DNA of 64,000 bases from Verrucomicrobiaceae bacterium UBA2429 (GTDB lineage Bacteria > Verrucomicrobiota > Verrucomicrobiia > Verrucomicrobiales > Verrucomicrobiaceae). Below, piece after piece: positions 26,277 through 34,329 of the stretch. The stretch lies in NCBI GenBank assembly GCA_002343505.1, contig DDQZ01000024.1, positions 62,404 to 126,403 of the forward strand, in the 5' to 3' direction. Position numbers and translations under genes: made by a program. The notes beneath the pieces were generated by a model, which had not been told where the DNA came from, ran no database searches, and worked only from the letters and a program-made list of their open reading frames with translations. Within the stretch, counting starts at the first letter, position 1; every line of letters starts with the position of its first letter.

Positions 26277-26307
26277 CAGCGCCGCCCCTCACGGTGGGAC
26301 GGCGCTG
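26277..26307. other. Intra-operon stem-loop
   Basis: CAGCGCCG (26277-26284) pairs with CGGCGCTG (26300-26307), with partial further pairing inside the loop. It lies between the Cys-tail gene at 26331 and the gene starting at 26253. There is no T-run on either strand, so it may act as an RNA-stability or partial-termination element rather than a full terminator. Confidence 0.45.
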
Positions 26308-26330
26308 TGGCATGACGCCGGCGTGAAGGG

Positions 26331-26816
26331 TTACTTCTTCTCCTCCTTCTCGTCGCCGTGCGCACAGGTGCAGGCGTATTCCTTGTTCTTGCAGGTGGGG
26401 CACTGTTCGAGGTTCAGGTTGAACTTCTCGGTGACGGCCTTGGCACCTTCCTTCTCGCGGATTTGCACCACGGTGGGGAGGTCGTTGCCTTCGGGGACGG
26501 CTTTGTCAGAGATCAGCTTGTCGCCGTCTTTGATGAAGCTCAGCTTGGTGGGAGCGGAGCGGTCGCCGAGGGTGACGCTGATGACCTGCGCTCCAGGGGC
26601 GACGACTTTCATGTCGTCGTCGATGAAGCGGATTTCGACCTTCTTGTCTTTGTTCACGAAGAACTCGACATGGGGTTCCACTTCAGTGATGAGCTTGCCA
26701 CCGGTGGGACCGGCTTTGGCGGCATGTTCGTGATCGTGGTCATGTTTTTCTTTGTCGGCGGCGCTGACGGTGAAGGCGAGCGCGAGGGTGAGCAGGGTGG
26801 TAAGTAGCTTTTTCAT
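26331..26816 (-). CDS. Small exported protein with C-terminal C-x2-C-x6-C-x-C tail, copy B
   Basis: From ATG 26816 the protein is 161 residues with a signal peptide (MKKLLTTLLTLALAFTVSAA), a His/Lys-rich linker (DKEKHDHDHEHAAK) and then AGPTGGKLITEVEPHVEFFV, the same GPxxGxLI...EFFV core as copies A and C. The C-terminus EQCPTCKNKEYACTCAHGDE again gives C-x2-C-x6-C-x-C. The His-rich linker is unique to this copy. It lies downstream of pump 1 (after the methyltransferase gene), as copy C lies downstream of pump 2. A periplasmic metal-binding role is inferred; the family has no name I know. Confidence 0.75.
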   Translation of the reverse strand: MKKLLTTLLTLALAFTVSAADKEKHDHDHEHAAKAGPTGGKLITEVEPHVEFFVNKDKKVEIRFIDDDMKVVAPGAQVISVTLGDRSAPTKLSFIKDGDKLISDKAVPEGNDLPTVVQIREKEGAKAVTEKFNLNLEQCPTCKNKEYACTCAHGDEKEEKK

Positions 26817-26936
26817 GATGTTGTTTGCGTTAGTTTGGTTTTGGTTTGGTTTTTGTTTTTGTTTTTGCCTTGGCGGCGGTTGCATGAGATGCGACCGCGA
26901 CTTCGGAAATTCATGGTTGAGCATGGGTGCAGACGA

Positions 26937-27572
26937 TCATGGCAGAACAATGAAGGTAGGCAGCGCACCCTTGGCTTTTAGGATATGGATGGTCGTGACC
27001 GCGAGCCAAGCTACAATGAACCAAGTTGCATCGCGGTAAGTGGCATGGAAACGAACTGGCGAAAAGCTCGCCTCTTTCGGCTCTAGAACAGGATTCAAAG
27101 AGGGGATGAATCTGGGAACTTGGGCGCAATAAGCTTCAAAAGATTCGCGATATAACACACGCAGTTTTCTCTCTTCCGCAACTATGGTGAAATGACAAAT
27201 TACCCAGTAAATCAAAGCCACGATGATCGTTAGTGAATAGATGCCGGACGCGGCAACTACTCCCACAACCGCAAGACCACTGTAAAAATACAATGGGTTT
27301 CGAGAACGTGAATACGGCCCTTCAGTGATTAACGAGCTATCCTTGCGGCCGCCAATGAAAAGCGTGGCCCAGATTCTTCCACGCAAGCCAATGTGAACCA
27401 GAAGAAGCCCGATAGCGCCAGTGAACAGATCATTTAGACCATGTTCATCAGATTTATGCTGCGAAAATAAAAGTAGGGCGACGAATGGAGCAGCCAACAA
27501 GCGCGAGATGAGTATGCGTCCCATGCGCCGCCACCCCTGTGGGGCGACATAAGTGCAGTTTAGGTCGTTCAT
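26937..27572 (-). CDS. Isoprenylcysteine carboxyl methyltransferase-like (ICMT/PEMT) membrane protein
   Basis: The 211-residue protein has four or five hydrophobic segments and the ICMT-like core: LITEGPYSRSRNPLYFYSGL (GPY-x-x-x-RNP) followed by AEERKLRVLYRESFEAYCAQVP, where the acidic E-E and the YRESFEAY region form the SAM site. Bacterial members methylate mostly unknown small lipids or thiols. The gene is visibly less G+C-rich than its neighbours and lies in the same direction between RND pump 1 and the Cys-tail gene, which suggests separate acquisition. Similar methyltransferase-like genes near metal pumps are known, but no role can be stated. Confidence 0.75.
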   Translation of the reverse strand: MNDLNCTYVAPQGWRRMGRILISRLLAAPFVALLLFSQHKSDEHGLNDLFTGAIGLLLVHIGLRGRIWATLFIGGRKDSSLITEGPYSRSRNPLYFYSGLAVVGVVAASGIYSLTIIVALIYWVICHFTIVAEERKLRVLYRESFEAYCAQVPRFIPSLNPVLEPKEASFSPVRFHATYRDATWFIVAWLAVTTIHILKAKGALPTFIVLP

Positions 27573-27590
27573 TATCTTTTGAGGTGCGAG

Positions 27591-30500
27591 TTAGTGCGAG
27601 GCAGGAGCATCGAGTTCGATGGATTTGGCGGCGGCTTTGCGGCCAAAGGTGTAAAACACGGTGGGCGTGACGCCGAGGCCGAGCAGGGTGCTGGTGACGA
27701 GGCCGCCGACGATGACGACGGCGACGGGATGGAGGATTTCTTTGCCAGGCTGATCCGCAGCGAGCACGAGCGGGATGAGGCCGATGCCAGCGGCGAGCGC
27801 GGTCATGAGCACGGGCACAAGACGTTCCTTGGTGCCGCGAATGACCATCTTCCTGGTGAAGCCCTCGCCCTCGTGCTGCATGAGGTGCAGGTAGTGGCTG
27901 ATGAGCATGATGCTGTTGCGAGCGGCGACACCGGCGACGGCGATGAAACCGACGAGCGTGGCGATGCTGATGTTGTTCAGCTTGAAGTAGGTGAAAACCA
28001 GCCCGCCGACGAGCGCCAGGGGGATGTCGCACAGCACTTGGACGGCGAAGAACGCGTTGCGGAAGTAGCCGTAGAGCAGGAAGGCGATCACGGCGAGCAC
28101 CACGATGGTGAAGATGGCGATGCGCTGCGTGGCCTCCTTCTGCGCCTGGAACTCACCCTCGAAGGTGATGAAGTAGCCTTCGGGCAGCTTGACCTTCTCG
28201 GTGACTTCATCCCGCAGTTTGACGACGAGGTTCGACACGTCCTGCACGGTGGGTTTGATGGCGAGGGCGAAGCGGCGCTGCGAGTTCTCACGGAAGATGA
28301 CGTTCGGCCCCTTGGCCTCGCGCACATCGGCGACAAGCGACAGCGGGATGCGCTGGCTGCCCGCCTCAACGGGCAGCTCGGCGATCTTGTCCGGTGAATC
28401 ACGCCACTCGACGGGCAGGCGGGTGACGAGGCTTACACGGCGTTGACCTTCGCGCAGTTCGGCCACTTCCTTGCCACCGATGAGGGCGGAAAGTTGCTCA
28501 TTGAGTTTGCCGGGGGCGATGCCGTAGGCCTTGGCGCGATCACGATCCGCCTCGATGCGGAGCTGCGGGATGGAGGAGGTTTGGTCGAGCTTGCAGTCCT
28601 CAAAGCCGGGAATGGTTTTGGCGAGGGTTTGTATCTCGATGCCGATCTGGCGGAGCTTTTCGAGGTCGGGGCCGAAGACCTTGATGGCGACGGGCGCGGA
28701 CACGCCGCTCATCATGTGGCCGATGCGGTCGGCGAGAGGGCCGCTGACGACGGCGAAGACACCGGGCACGGTTTTGAGCTTCTTGGTGATGTCTGCGATG
28801 ATTTCTTTGCGGCCACGGCCTCCGCTGGAATGACCTTCGCCTTCACTCCCCTCTTTGCGGAAGTCCACGTCGAACTCGGCGGTGGATACGGGGACGACGT
28901 GATCCCCACGCTCGGCGCGGCCCAGACGACGGCCCACTTTGGAGACACCTTCGACGGAGAGAATCTGCTGCTCCAGCACGTCGGAGATTTTGTTCATCTC
29001 CTCCAGCGAGGTGCCGGGAGCCGCCGTGGCCGCGACGAGGGCCGTTTCCTCCTGGAACTTGGGCAGGAAGTCCTTGTTCATCTTCGGATACAAGGAGAAG
29101 GCGGCGATGACGATCATCAGCACGATGCCGAGCATGACGAGCGGCTGGCTGAGGCCGAAGCGCAGCAGCGTGTTCTCCAGCAGCCATTTCATGCCGCGCG
29201 TGAGGAAGCCGTCCTTGTGCTCATGGCCATGCTTGGGATTCAGCAGCATGGAGCACAGCACCGGGATGGCGGTAAGGGAGACGATGAAGGAAGCCATCAT
29301 GGAGATGATGGTGGCGATGGCGATGGGGGCAAAGAGCTTGCCCTCCACGCCGGTCAGGCCCAGCAGCGGCAGGAAGACGAGAATGATGAGCACCGTGGCG
29401 TAAAGAATGGAGTTCCGCACTTCACCGGAGGCTCTTGCGATGACTTGCAGCTTCGGCTGTGGGTGCGGCAGGGCGGCATTCTCCCGCAGGCGGCGGAAGA
29501 CGTTCTCCACATCCACGATGGCATCGTCCACCACCATGCCGATGGCGACGGCGAGGCCGCCGAGCGTCATGCTGTTCACACTGATGCCCATCCAAAGGAA
29601 GACGAGCATGGTGATGCCAAAGGAGAGCGGCATCGCCATCAGCGTGATGAAGGTGGTGCGGAAGTTCAGCAGGAACAGGAACAGCACGATGGTGACCATG
29701 ATGGCTCCATCGCGGATGGCCTCCGTGAGATTGCCGATGGCATTGTCGATGAAGTCCTTCTGCTGGAAGAGCAGCGTGGTTTCGACGCCTTTCGGAAAGG
29801 TGGCATTGAGCTCTTGCAGCGCCTCTTTGACCTTGTCAGTCAATGCGCGGGTGTCAAAGCCGGGAGATTTGGTGATGGACATGATGACACCGTAGGTCGG
29901 TGATTTTTCCGGTGTCTGGCTCACGGTGGCGTCGCCACGCATCGGCTCGATGCCCCACACCACATTGGCGACATCAGCGATGGAGATAGGGCGGTCATTG
30001 ACCTTCTTGATGATGGTGCGTGCGATGTCGTCCAGCTCCACGGTCATGGCGAGATTGCGCACCATGATTTCCGTGGAGCCGGTGTTGATAAAGCCGCCCG
30101 TGGTCGTGTTCGCCGCCTCGGTGGCGGCTTGTTCCAGCTCATCAAAACTCACTCCATTGGCCTGCATCTTGAAAGGATCAGGCTGAATCTCGATCCGCTT
30201 CACGCCGCCGCCCATGTTGAGGATTTCGGCGATACCTGGAACGCTTTTTAGCCGGCGCATGATCGTCCAGTCCGCCAGCGAGCGCACCTCACGCGGAGGC
30301 AGGTAGCCCGGTTCGCCCTCCTTGATCGTGCTGCGCACGCCGACGAGCAAAATCTCGCCCATGAGCGACGCGACCGGTGTCATGAAAGGCTGCACGCCCT
30401 CCGGCAACTGGCCGCGTGCGGCCTGCAGCCGCTCCTGCACAAACATGCGTGCCCGGTAGATGTCCATGTCCCAGCCGAACTCGGCATAGACGAGTGAAAG

Positions 30501-30767
30501 CGACACGTCCGAGTTCGAGCGCAGTCGCGTGAGGCCCGCCACGCCCATGAGAGCGGTTTCAATCGGCTGGGTAACGCGCGTCTCGACTTCTTCCGGCGCA
30601 AGGCCGGGGGCCTCAGTCAGAATGATGACCGTGGGCTTGGTGAGGTCTGGCAGCACCTCCACCGGCAGTTCCGTGGCCGTCTTTAGGCCCATCACCATGA
30701 GGATGAGCGCGGCCCCGATGATGAGCGCCCGGCTGGCGAGCGCCCAATGAATCATTTTGTTGAGCAT
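27591..30767 (-). CDS. Heavy-metal RND efflux pump (CzcA/CusA family), pump 1
   Basis: The 1058-residue inner-membrane pump is full length. It begins MLNKMIHWALASRALIIGAA and has LPVEVLPDLTKPTV, twelve expected membrane segments in two sets, and in helix 4 (near 400-415) AIGMVVDDAIVDVENV. This A-x-G-x3-D-x6-E pattern is closer to the Cu/Ag subgroup than to DFG-x3-DGA of the Zn/Co/Cd subgroup, but the subgroup is not certain. A charged His-containing loop (EGEGHSSGGRGRKEI) sits in the second periplasmic part. It extrudes metal ions from periplasm or cytoplasm by proton antiport through adaptor 30771 and OMF 31966, which are directly upstream with gaps of 3 and 19 bases. Confidence 0.92.
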   Translation of the reverse strand: MLNKMIHWALASRALIIGAALILMVMGLKTATELPVEVLPDLTKPTVIILTEAPGLAPEEVETRVTQPIETALMGVAGLTRLRSNSDVSLSLVYAEFGWDMDIYRARMFVQERLQAARGQLPEGVQPFMTPVASLMGEILLVGVRSTIKEGEPGYLPPREVRSLADWTIMRRLKSVPGIAEILNMGGGVKRIEIQPDPFKMQANGVSFDELEQAATEAANTTTGGFINTGSTEIMVRNLAMTVELDDIARTIIKKVNDRPISIADVANVVWGIEPMRGDATVSQTPEKSPTYGVIMSITKSPGFDTRALTDKVKEALQELNATFPKGVETTLLFQQKDFIDNAIGNLTEAIRDGAIMVTIVLFLFLLNFRTTFITLMAMPLSFGITMLVFLWMGISVNSMTLGGLAVAIGMVVDDAIVDVENVFRRLRENAALPHPQPKLQVIARASGEVRNSILYATVLIILVFLPLLGLTGVEGKLFAPIAIATIISMMASFIVSLTAIPVLCSMLLNPKHGHEHKDGFLTRGMKWLLENTLLRFGLSQPLVMLGIVLMIVIAAFSLYPKMNKDFLPKFQEETALVAATAAPGTSLEEMNKISDVLEQQILSVEGVSKVGRRLGRAERGDHVVPVSTAEFDVDFRKEGSEGEGHSSGGRGRKEIIADITKKLKTVPGVFAVVSGPLADRIGHMMSGVSAPVAIKVFGPDLEKLRQIGIEIQTLAKTIPGFEDCKLDQTSSIPQLRIEADRDRAKAYGIAPGKLNEQLSALIGGKEVAELREGQRRVSLVTRLPVEWRDSPDKIAELPVEAGSQRIPLSLVADVREAKGPNVIFRENSQRRFALAIKPTVQDVSNLVVKLRDEVTEKVKLPEGYFITFEGEFQAQKEATQRIAIFTIVVLAVIAFLLYGYFRNAFFAVQVLCDIPLALVGGLVFTYFKLNNISIATLVGFIAVAGVAARNSIMLISHYLHLMQHEGEGFTRKMVIRGTKERLVPVLMTALAAGIGLIPLVLAADQPGKEILHPVAVVIVGGLVTSTLLGLGVTPTVFYTFGRKAAAKSIELDAPASH

Positions 30768-30770
30768 GGC

Positions 30771-31946
30771 TTAGTGTTCCTCCTTCTTGATGGGGGTGGC
30801 GGCCGGGGTGGCGCTATCGTCATCAGCACGGCTTTTCTTGGTGAAGATGGAGAGCAGCAGCAGGACAAAGAGGACGCCTGTGGCATACATCCACAGAGAA
30901 CTGGCTCCACCAGATTCCTCATGCCCATGACTGCCGCCCCCTTGCTTGGCGGCGGCCATCTCAGCTTTTTTCTCGGGCGTCAGCTCGCCGCCATCGGCAG
31001 CGTGTTCATGACCGTGCGCGGCATCCAGAGCCTCTTTCAGCGAGACGCTGCTGGCTCCGGCAAAGGAGAGCGAATAGGCACCGCGAGTCACCACCTCATC
31101 CGCTGGCAGCAGGCCGTTGGTGATCTCGACAAAGCGATCGTTGATCTCGCCGACGATGACGGGCGTCTTCACAAAGGCGTTCGCAAGATCGAAGTCCTTC
31201 ACATAGACAAAGCGGTTGCCGCCCTCTCCCTGCAAAGCGGCACGCGGCACACTTACCACGTTGCTGCGCTTGCTCATGACGATGCTGAACTCCGCCCGCA
31301 TGTCGGAGCGGAGCTGCCCGCCGGTGTTCGGCAGGCGGAAAATGGCATCAATGGTGCCGCTTTCCTTGTCCGCACTGGTGCCGAAACGCAGCAGCTCGCC
31401 GTCAAACTTCTCATTCGGCAGCGCCGCCACTTTGATGTGCGCCACCGTGCCCGGCTTCATGCGTCCGGCTTGATGCTCCGGCACACGAGCGACGGCATAA
31501 ACCTCACTCAGGTCCGTGATTTCCAGGATGGCTTTTTCCGGGTCGATGGGATCGCCGAGCCGTGCGTCCACATGCGTGACGAGGCCCGCCAGCGGGGCTT
31601 TGAGAGAAATCACGGGTGGCGGATCACCTGGCTGGCGGCTCTCGACTTTCGCGACTTCATCGCCCAACTTCACCGTGTCTCCTGGCGAAATTTTGAGTTC
31701 GATGATACGGCCTGGAATGCGACTGCTGACTGCGGCGACCTTGCTGGGAATCGCCTCGATGCGTCCGAGCGAGAAGATGGTGGCCTCAAAATCGGTCTCC
31801 TCGACTTCGACCGTCTCGATGCGGAGGTTTTTCACGCCGGTTTCATCCAGCACGACGGTGTTGGCCGCGCGTTTGGCGTCTTCGGCGGCAGTGGTGATGC
31901 CGGTCAAAGACAGGCAGAGGAATAAGTGAGCCAGGGGGTGTTTCAT
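30771..31946 (-). CDS. RND periplasmic adaptor (membrane fusion protein), pump 1
   Basis: From ATG 31946 the protein is 391 residues with a signal peptide (MKHPLAHLFLCLSLTGITTA). The adaptor layout is complete: FSLGRIEAIPSKVAAVSSRI and PGRIIELKISPGDTVKLGDE (lipoyl half), PLAGLVTHVDARLGDPIDPE (second lipoyl half), then VPRAALQGEGGNRFVYVKD and TNGLLPADEVVTRGAY (barrel and proximal domains). The hairpin is short. It ends with a His-rich stretch (AAHGHEHAADGGE, GGSHGHEESGG) and an extra C-terminal membrane helix (SSLWMYATGVLFVLLLLSIF), unusual for an adaptor. It links pump 1 to the OMF. Confidence 0.9.
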   Translation of the reverse strand: MKHPLAHLFLCLSLTGITTAAEDAKRAANTVVLDETGVKNLRIETVEVEETDFEATIFSLGRIEAIPSKVAAVSSRIPGRIIELKISPGDTVKLGDEVAKVESRQPGDPPPVISLKAPLAGLVTHVDARLGDPIDPEKAILEITDLSEVYAVARVPEHQAGRMKPGTVAHIKVAALPNEKFDGELLRFGTSADKESGTIDAIFRLPNTGGQLRSDMRAEFSIVMSKRSNVVSVPRAALQGEGGNRFVYVKDFDLANAFVKTPVIVGEINDRFVEITNGLLPADEVVTRGAYSLSFAGASSVSLKEALDAAHGHEHAADGGELTPEKKAEMAAAKQGGGSHGHEESGGASSLWMYATGVLFVLLLLSIFTKKSRADDDSATPAATPIKKEEH

Positions 31947-31965
31947 GATGAGAGTCAGGTGGAAA

Positions 31966-33216
31966 TTAGCGGGTAGGTTTCGGTGCGGGCGTGGCCGGGG
32001 CGTGCTTGCCGATGGCGGCCTCGTAGCGGATGCGGGCGAGATGAAAATCACGCACGGCATCCAGCGCGGCGGCTTCGAGTTGCAGGCGCTGCTCGCGGGC
32101 GCGGAGGATGGTGAGCAGATCAGTCTGGCCGCTCTCGTAGGCTTTTTCGAGCTTGCCGGTTTGTTCGATCACGAGCGGCAGGAGCTTGTCGCGGGTCTCG
32201 TGAGCGAGGTCATAGCTGGTCTGCATGTCTTTCCGGGCATTCTCCGCATCACTGCGGATTTGCTTGGCGAGCGCCGCCTGCTCCAGGCGCACTCGTTCTG
32301 CGGCGGCAGTCTTTTCGGCTATTTGTCCCTCGTTCTTGTTCCAAAACGGCAGCGGCAGCGAGACGCGGAAGCCGATCACGCCATTAGTCCGCCGATCATC
32401 GCCAGATGAGTTTTGAGTCTCCGGCCCGGCGAAGATGCCTGCGGTCACGTCCTGCCATTTGTTGGCTTTGGCGAGGCTGATGTCGGTTTGCGAAGCGATG
32501 ACCTTGGCCTCAGCGAGCTGATAGTCGGCACGCATCACCCAATTCGCGCCTTTGCCGGGCACGCTCATGTCAGGGAGTGCGCCGGAGATCGACAACGCAG
32601 CATCAGGATCAAGGTCAAGCATGGGCTTCAGAGTGCCCAGCAGGCTGCGGCTCTCGCCCTCCAGCTTGCGAGCCTCCACGATGAGGCGCTGCGCGTCCAC
32701 CTGGGCCTGGGCGGCATCCAGCGCGGAGAGTTCGCCCGCCTTGGCACGTCCGGTGACGAACTCGGAGAGCTTTTTCGCCAGCTCCGTCTGCTGCTGGCGC
32801 AACCCGCGCTGCTGCTCGATGGCGAGAATCTGCACCGCCAAAGTCTGCGCCTCGGAAATCAAACGGCGCTCGGCATCCCTCACCTCCAGCTCTGCTGCGG
32901 TGACGAGCTGCGCGGTGAGCTGCTTCTCCAGCCGCAAGCGTCTGGTGATCGGAAACGATTGGTCGAGCGACATCATGACCTCGCCCGGCGAAAGGTAGGT
33001 TTCGTTGCGCGAGTCCACGCCCACGGTGGGATTGGAGAGACGCCCAGCACCGAGCTGGCGACCACGAGCCTCCTCCACGGCCATGCGGGCTGCTTTCAAC
33101 GAAGGGTGAGCGGCGCGGACACGCGGCCCGATGTCGGAGAGGGAAAGAGTAAGTGCCGGAGCTGATGAAACAGCCGCCAGGAACAAGGAGAAAGTCAGTG
33201 AGATGGAACGAAGCAT
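31966..33216 (-). CDS. TolC-type outer-membrane factor, pump 1
   Basis: From ATG 33216 the protein is 416 residues: a signal peptide (MLRSISLTFSLFLAAVSSAPA), then LSLSDIGPRVRAAHPSLKAA and two long alpha-barrel repeats with coiled-coil character (RDAERRLISEAQTLAVQILA; EQAALAKQIRSDAENARKDM). The paired sequences VSLPLPFWNKNEGQ and LSNPTVGVDSRNE are typical of CzcC/CusC-like factors. It forms the outer-membrane exit duct for pump 1. It is the second gene of the operon after the small Cys/His protein at 33330. Confidence 0.88.
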   Translation of the reverse strand: MLRSISLTFSLFLAAVSSAPALTLSLSDIGPRVRAAHPSLKAARMAVEEARGRQLGAGRLSNPTVGVDSRNETYLSPGEVMMSLDQSFPITRRLRLEKQLTAQLVTAAELEVRDAERRLISEAQTLAVQILAIEQQRGLRQQQTELAKKLSEFVTGRAKAGELSALDAAQAQVDAQRLIVEARKLEGESRSLLGTLKPMLDLDPDAALSISGALPDMSVPGKGANWVMRADYQLAEAKVIASQTDISLAKANKWQDVTAGIFAGPETQNSSGDDRRTNGVIGFRVSLPLPFWNKNEGQIAEKTAAAERVRLEQAALAKQIRSDAENARKDMQTSYDLAHETRDKLLPLVIEQTGKLEKAYESGQTDLLTILRAREQRLQLEAAALDAVRDFHLARIRYEAAIGKHAPATPAPKPTR

Positions 33217-33329
33217 GGAAAGGGTGGTGGGTTGAGGTTTGCAGGCGTGGACAGGCCAGGCCGGAAATTGCAAAAGGCTCGCCAGTGCGCTCAGCCGTCA
33301 GTCGTGGACGGCGGCGCTGGCGGCCTGCC

Positions 33330-33779
33330 TCAAACCAAAATCACCATGCAACGAGCCACCTGCACAGAGGCAGATGGCGGACTCTCTCCCCCGGTGTCCA
33401 GGGGCGTTTTTAATCGTTCGTCCTCGGCTCGTGCCTGGATCTGCACCCAATCGTGAACCCAAGTCTCAGCGACGAGCACCGCAACGAAAGCAGGAATCGA
33501 AACGGTTGCCAAACTGGATGGCGCGGCCTGCATGTCCACGCTCAGTGGCGTGTGGTGCTCTTTCTCACCTTTGTCGTCACTGTCCTTGGTGGAGCTTTCC
33601 TCGCAGGGCACCTTACCCGCGTGGTCATCCACGATCACGCGATGGCAGTGCTCCGCTTTCGTCTCCACCGGCGCATCGCCATGAGCACAGGCATAGCCAC
33701 GCTGCACGCCAAACACCTGCGCACACGCCACGACCAGAACGGCCAGCGTGGGGAGAATGCGTTTGCGGAAAAGTGACAT
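33330..33779 (-). CDS. Small exported Cys/His-containing protein heading pump operon 1
   Basis: From ATG 33779 (MSLFRKRILPTLAVLVVACA) the product is 149 residues with a signal peptide. The mature part has ACAHGDAPVETKAEHCHRVI and VPCEESSTKDSDDKGEKEHH, a plausible metal-binding segment, followed by a hydrophobic stretch (LATVSIPAFVAVLVAETWVH) and a Pro/Ser-rich end with VARCMVILV. It sits 113 bases upstream of the OMF gene, exactly as the gene at 40942 precedes the second OMF. I do not know a named family. Role as leader-encoded metal binder or regulator of the pump is inference. Confidence 0.6.
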   Translation of the reverse strand: MSLFRKRILPTLAVLVVACAQVFGVQRGYACAHGDAPVETKAEHCHRVIVDDHAGKVPCEESSTKDSDDKGEKEHHTPLSVDMQAAPSSLATVSIPAFVAVLVAETWVHDWVQIQARAEDERLKTPLDTGGESPPSASVQVARCMVILV

Positions 33780-33812
33780 GGGCAGGTCTAAGATGCTCTC
33801 GGGGTCGGATAT

Positions 33813-33834
33813 ATTCAATTTTTTTTTTTTTTTT
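33813..33834 (-). promoter_or_regulatory. A16 tract next to a TTGAAT box, possible promoter for pump operon 1
   Basis: On the minus strand a run of 16 A (33834-33819) is followed directly by TTGAAT (33818-33813), about 35 bases before the start at 33779. A-tract plus -35-like box resembles an UP element, but no good -10 box is seen at the right distance, so this is weak. A hairpin with bulge (33840-33866) lies upstream of the tract. Confidence 0.25.
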
Positions 33835-33884
33835 GAAGCCCCTGATCCCAGAGCTTGGAATCAGGAGCTTTTCGAGCGGTTCAA

Positions 33885-34319
33885 TCACTCGTCACAGATG
33901 CAGGCATACTCAGGGTTGCTGCATCCTTTGCAGGTATGCAGGACGAGGGGAATGCGGAAGTTCTTTGGCTTGGTTTCGGCGTCAGCCTTCACCTGCACGA
34001 CGACGGTGTAGCCTTCGCCTGCGGGCAGCGGTGCCTTGGAGACGAGAAGGTCGCCCTTCTTCTCAAACTCCAGCTTTGTCTTGCCTCCTGGAGCTTCGGC
34101 AGTGGCGGTAATGACTTCGGTGGTGGCGGGCTGGGCTTTCAGCGCGGCGTCATAGACGGCGATGCTGATGCTGCGGTCTTTCTCGACGAAGAACTCGGCT
34201 TGCTTACCGCCGAGGTCGAGGATGAGGCCTTTGCGGGGGCCTGCTTTGACTTTGGCATCCGCAAAAGCGGACGTGGCGGCGAGGGCGGCGATGATGAGGA
34301 GGTTTAGCAGTGTTTTCAT
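33885..34319 (-). CDS. Small exported protein with C-terminal C-x2-C-x6-C-x-C tail, copy C
   Basis: From ATG 34319 the protein is 144 residues, signal peptide MKTLLNLLIIAALAATSAFA, then KAGPRKGLILDLGGKQAEFF and the C-terminal HTCKGCSNPEYACICDE. It starts only 10 bases after the stop of RND pump 2 and should be translated with it. Compared with copy A, the first 76 residues differ at three positions, while the second half (APLPAGEGYTVVVQVKADAE) has drifted. The position right after a pump gene is the best hint of function: a periplasmic metal carrier or reservoir for that pump. Inference only. Confidence 0.75.
   Translation of the reverse strand: MKTLLNLLIIAALAATSAFADAKVKAGPRKGLILDLGGKQAEFFVEKDRSISIAVYDAALKAQPATTEVITATAEAPGGKTKLEFEKKGDLLVSKAPLPAGEGYTVVVQVKADAETKPKNFRIPLVLHTCKGCSNPEYACICDE
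34099..34319. repeat. Near-identical duplicate of 21776-21996
   Basis: This is the other copy of the 221-base duplicated segment described at 21776. The match is ungapped over the 5' half of the coding sequence and stops where the proteins diverge. Confidence 0.85.
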
Positions 34320-34329
34320 GGTGTGTTTG

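Noticed and set aside
33840..33866. Rho-independent terminator next to the T16 run
   Set aside because: The T-run precedes the hairpin on the plus strand and reads as A on the minus strand, where the genes lie, so it is in the wrong order for a terminator.
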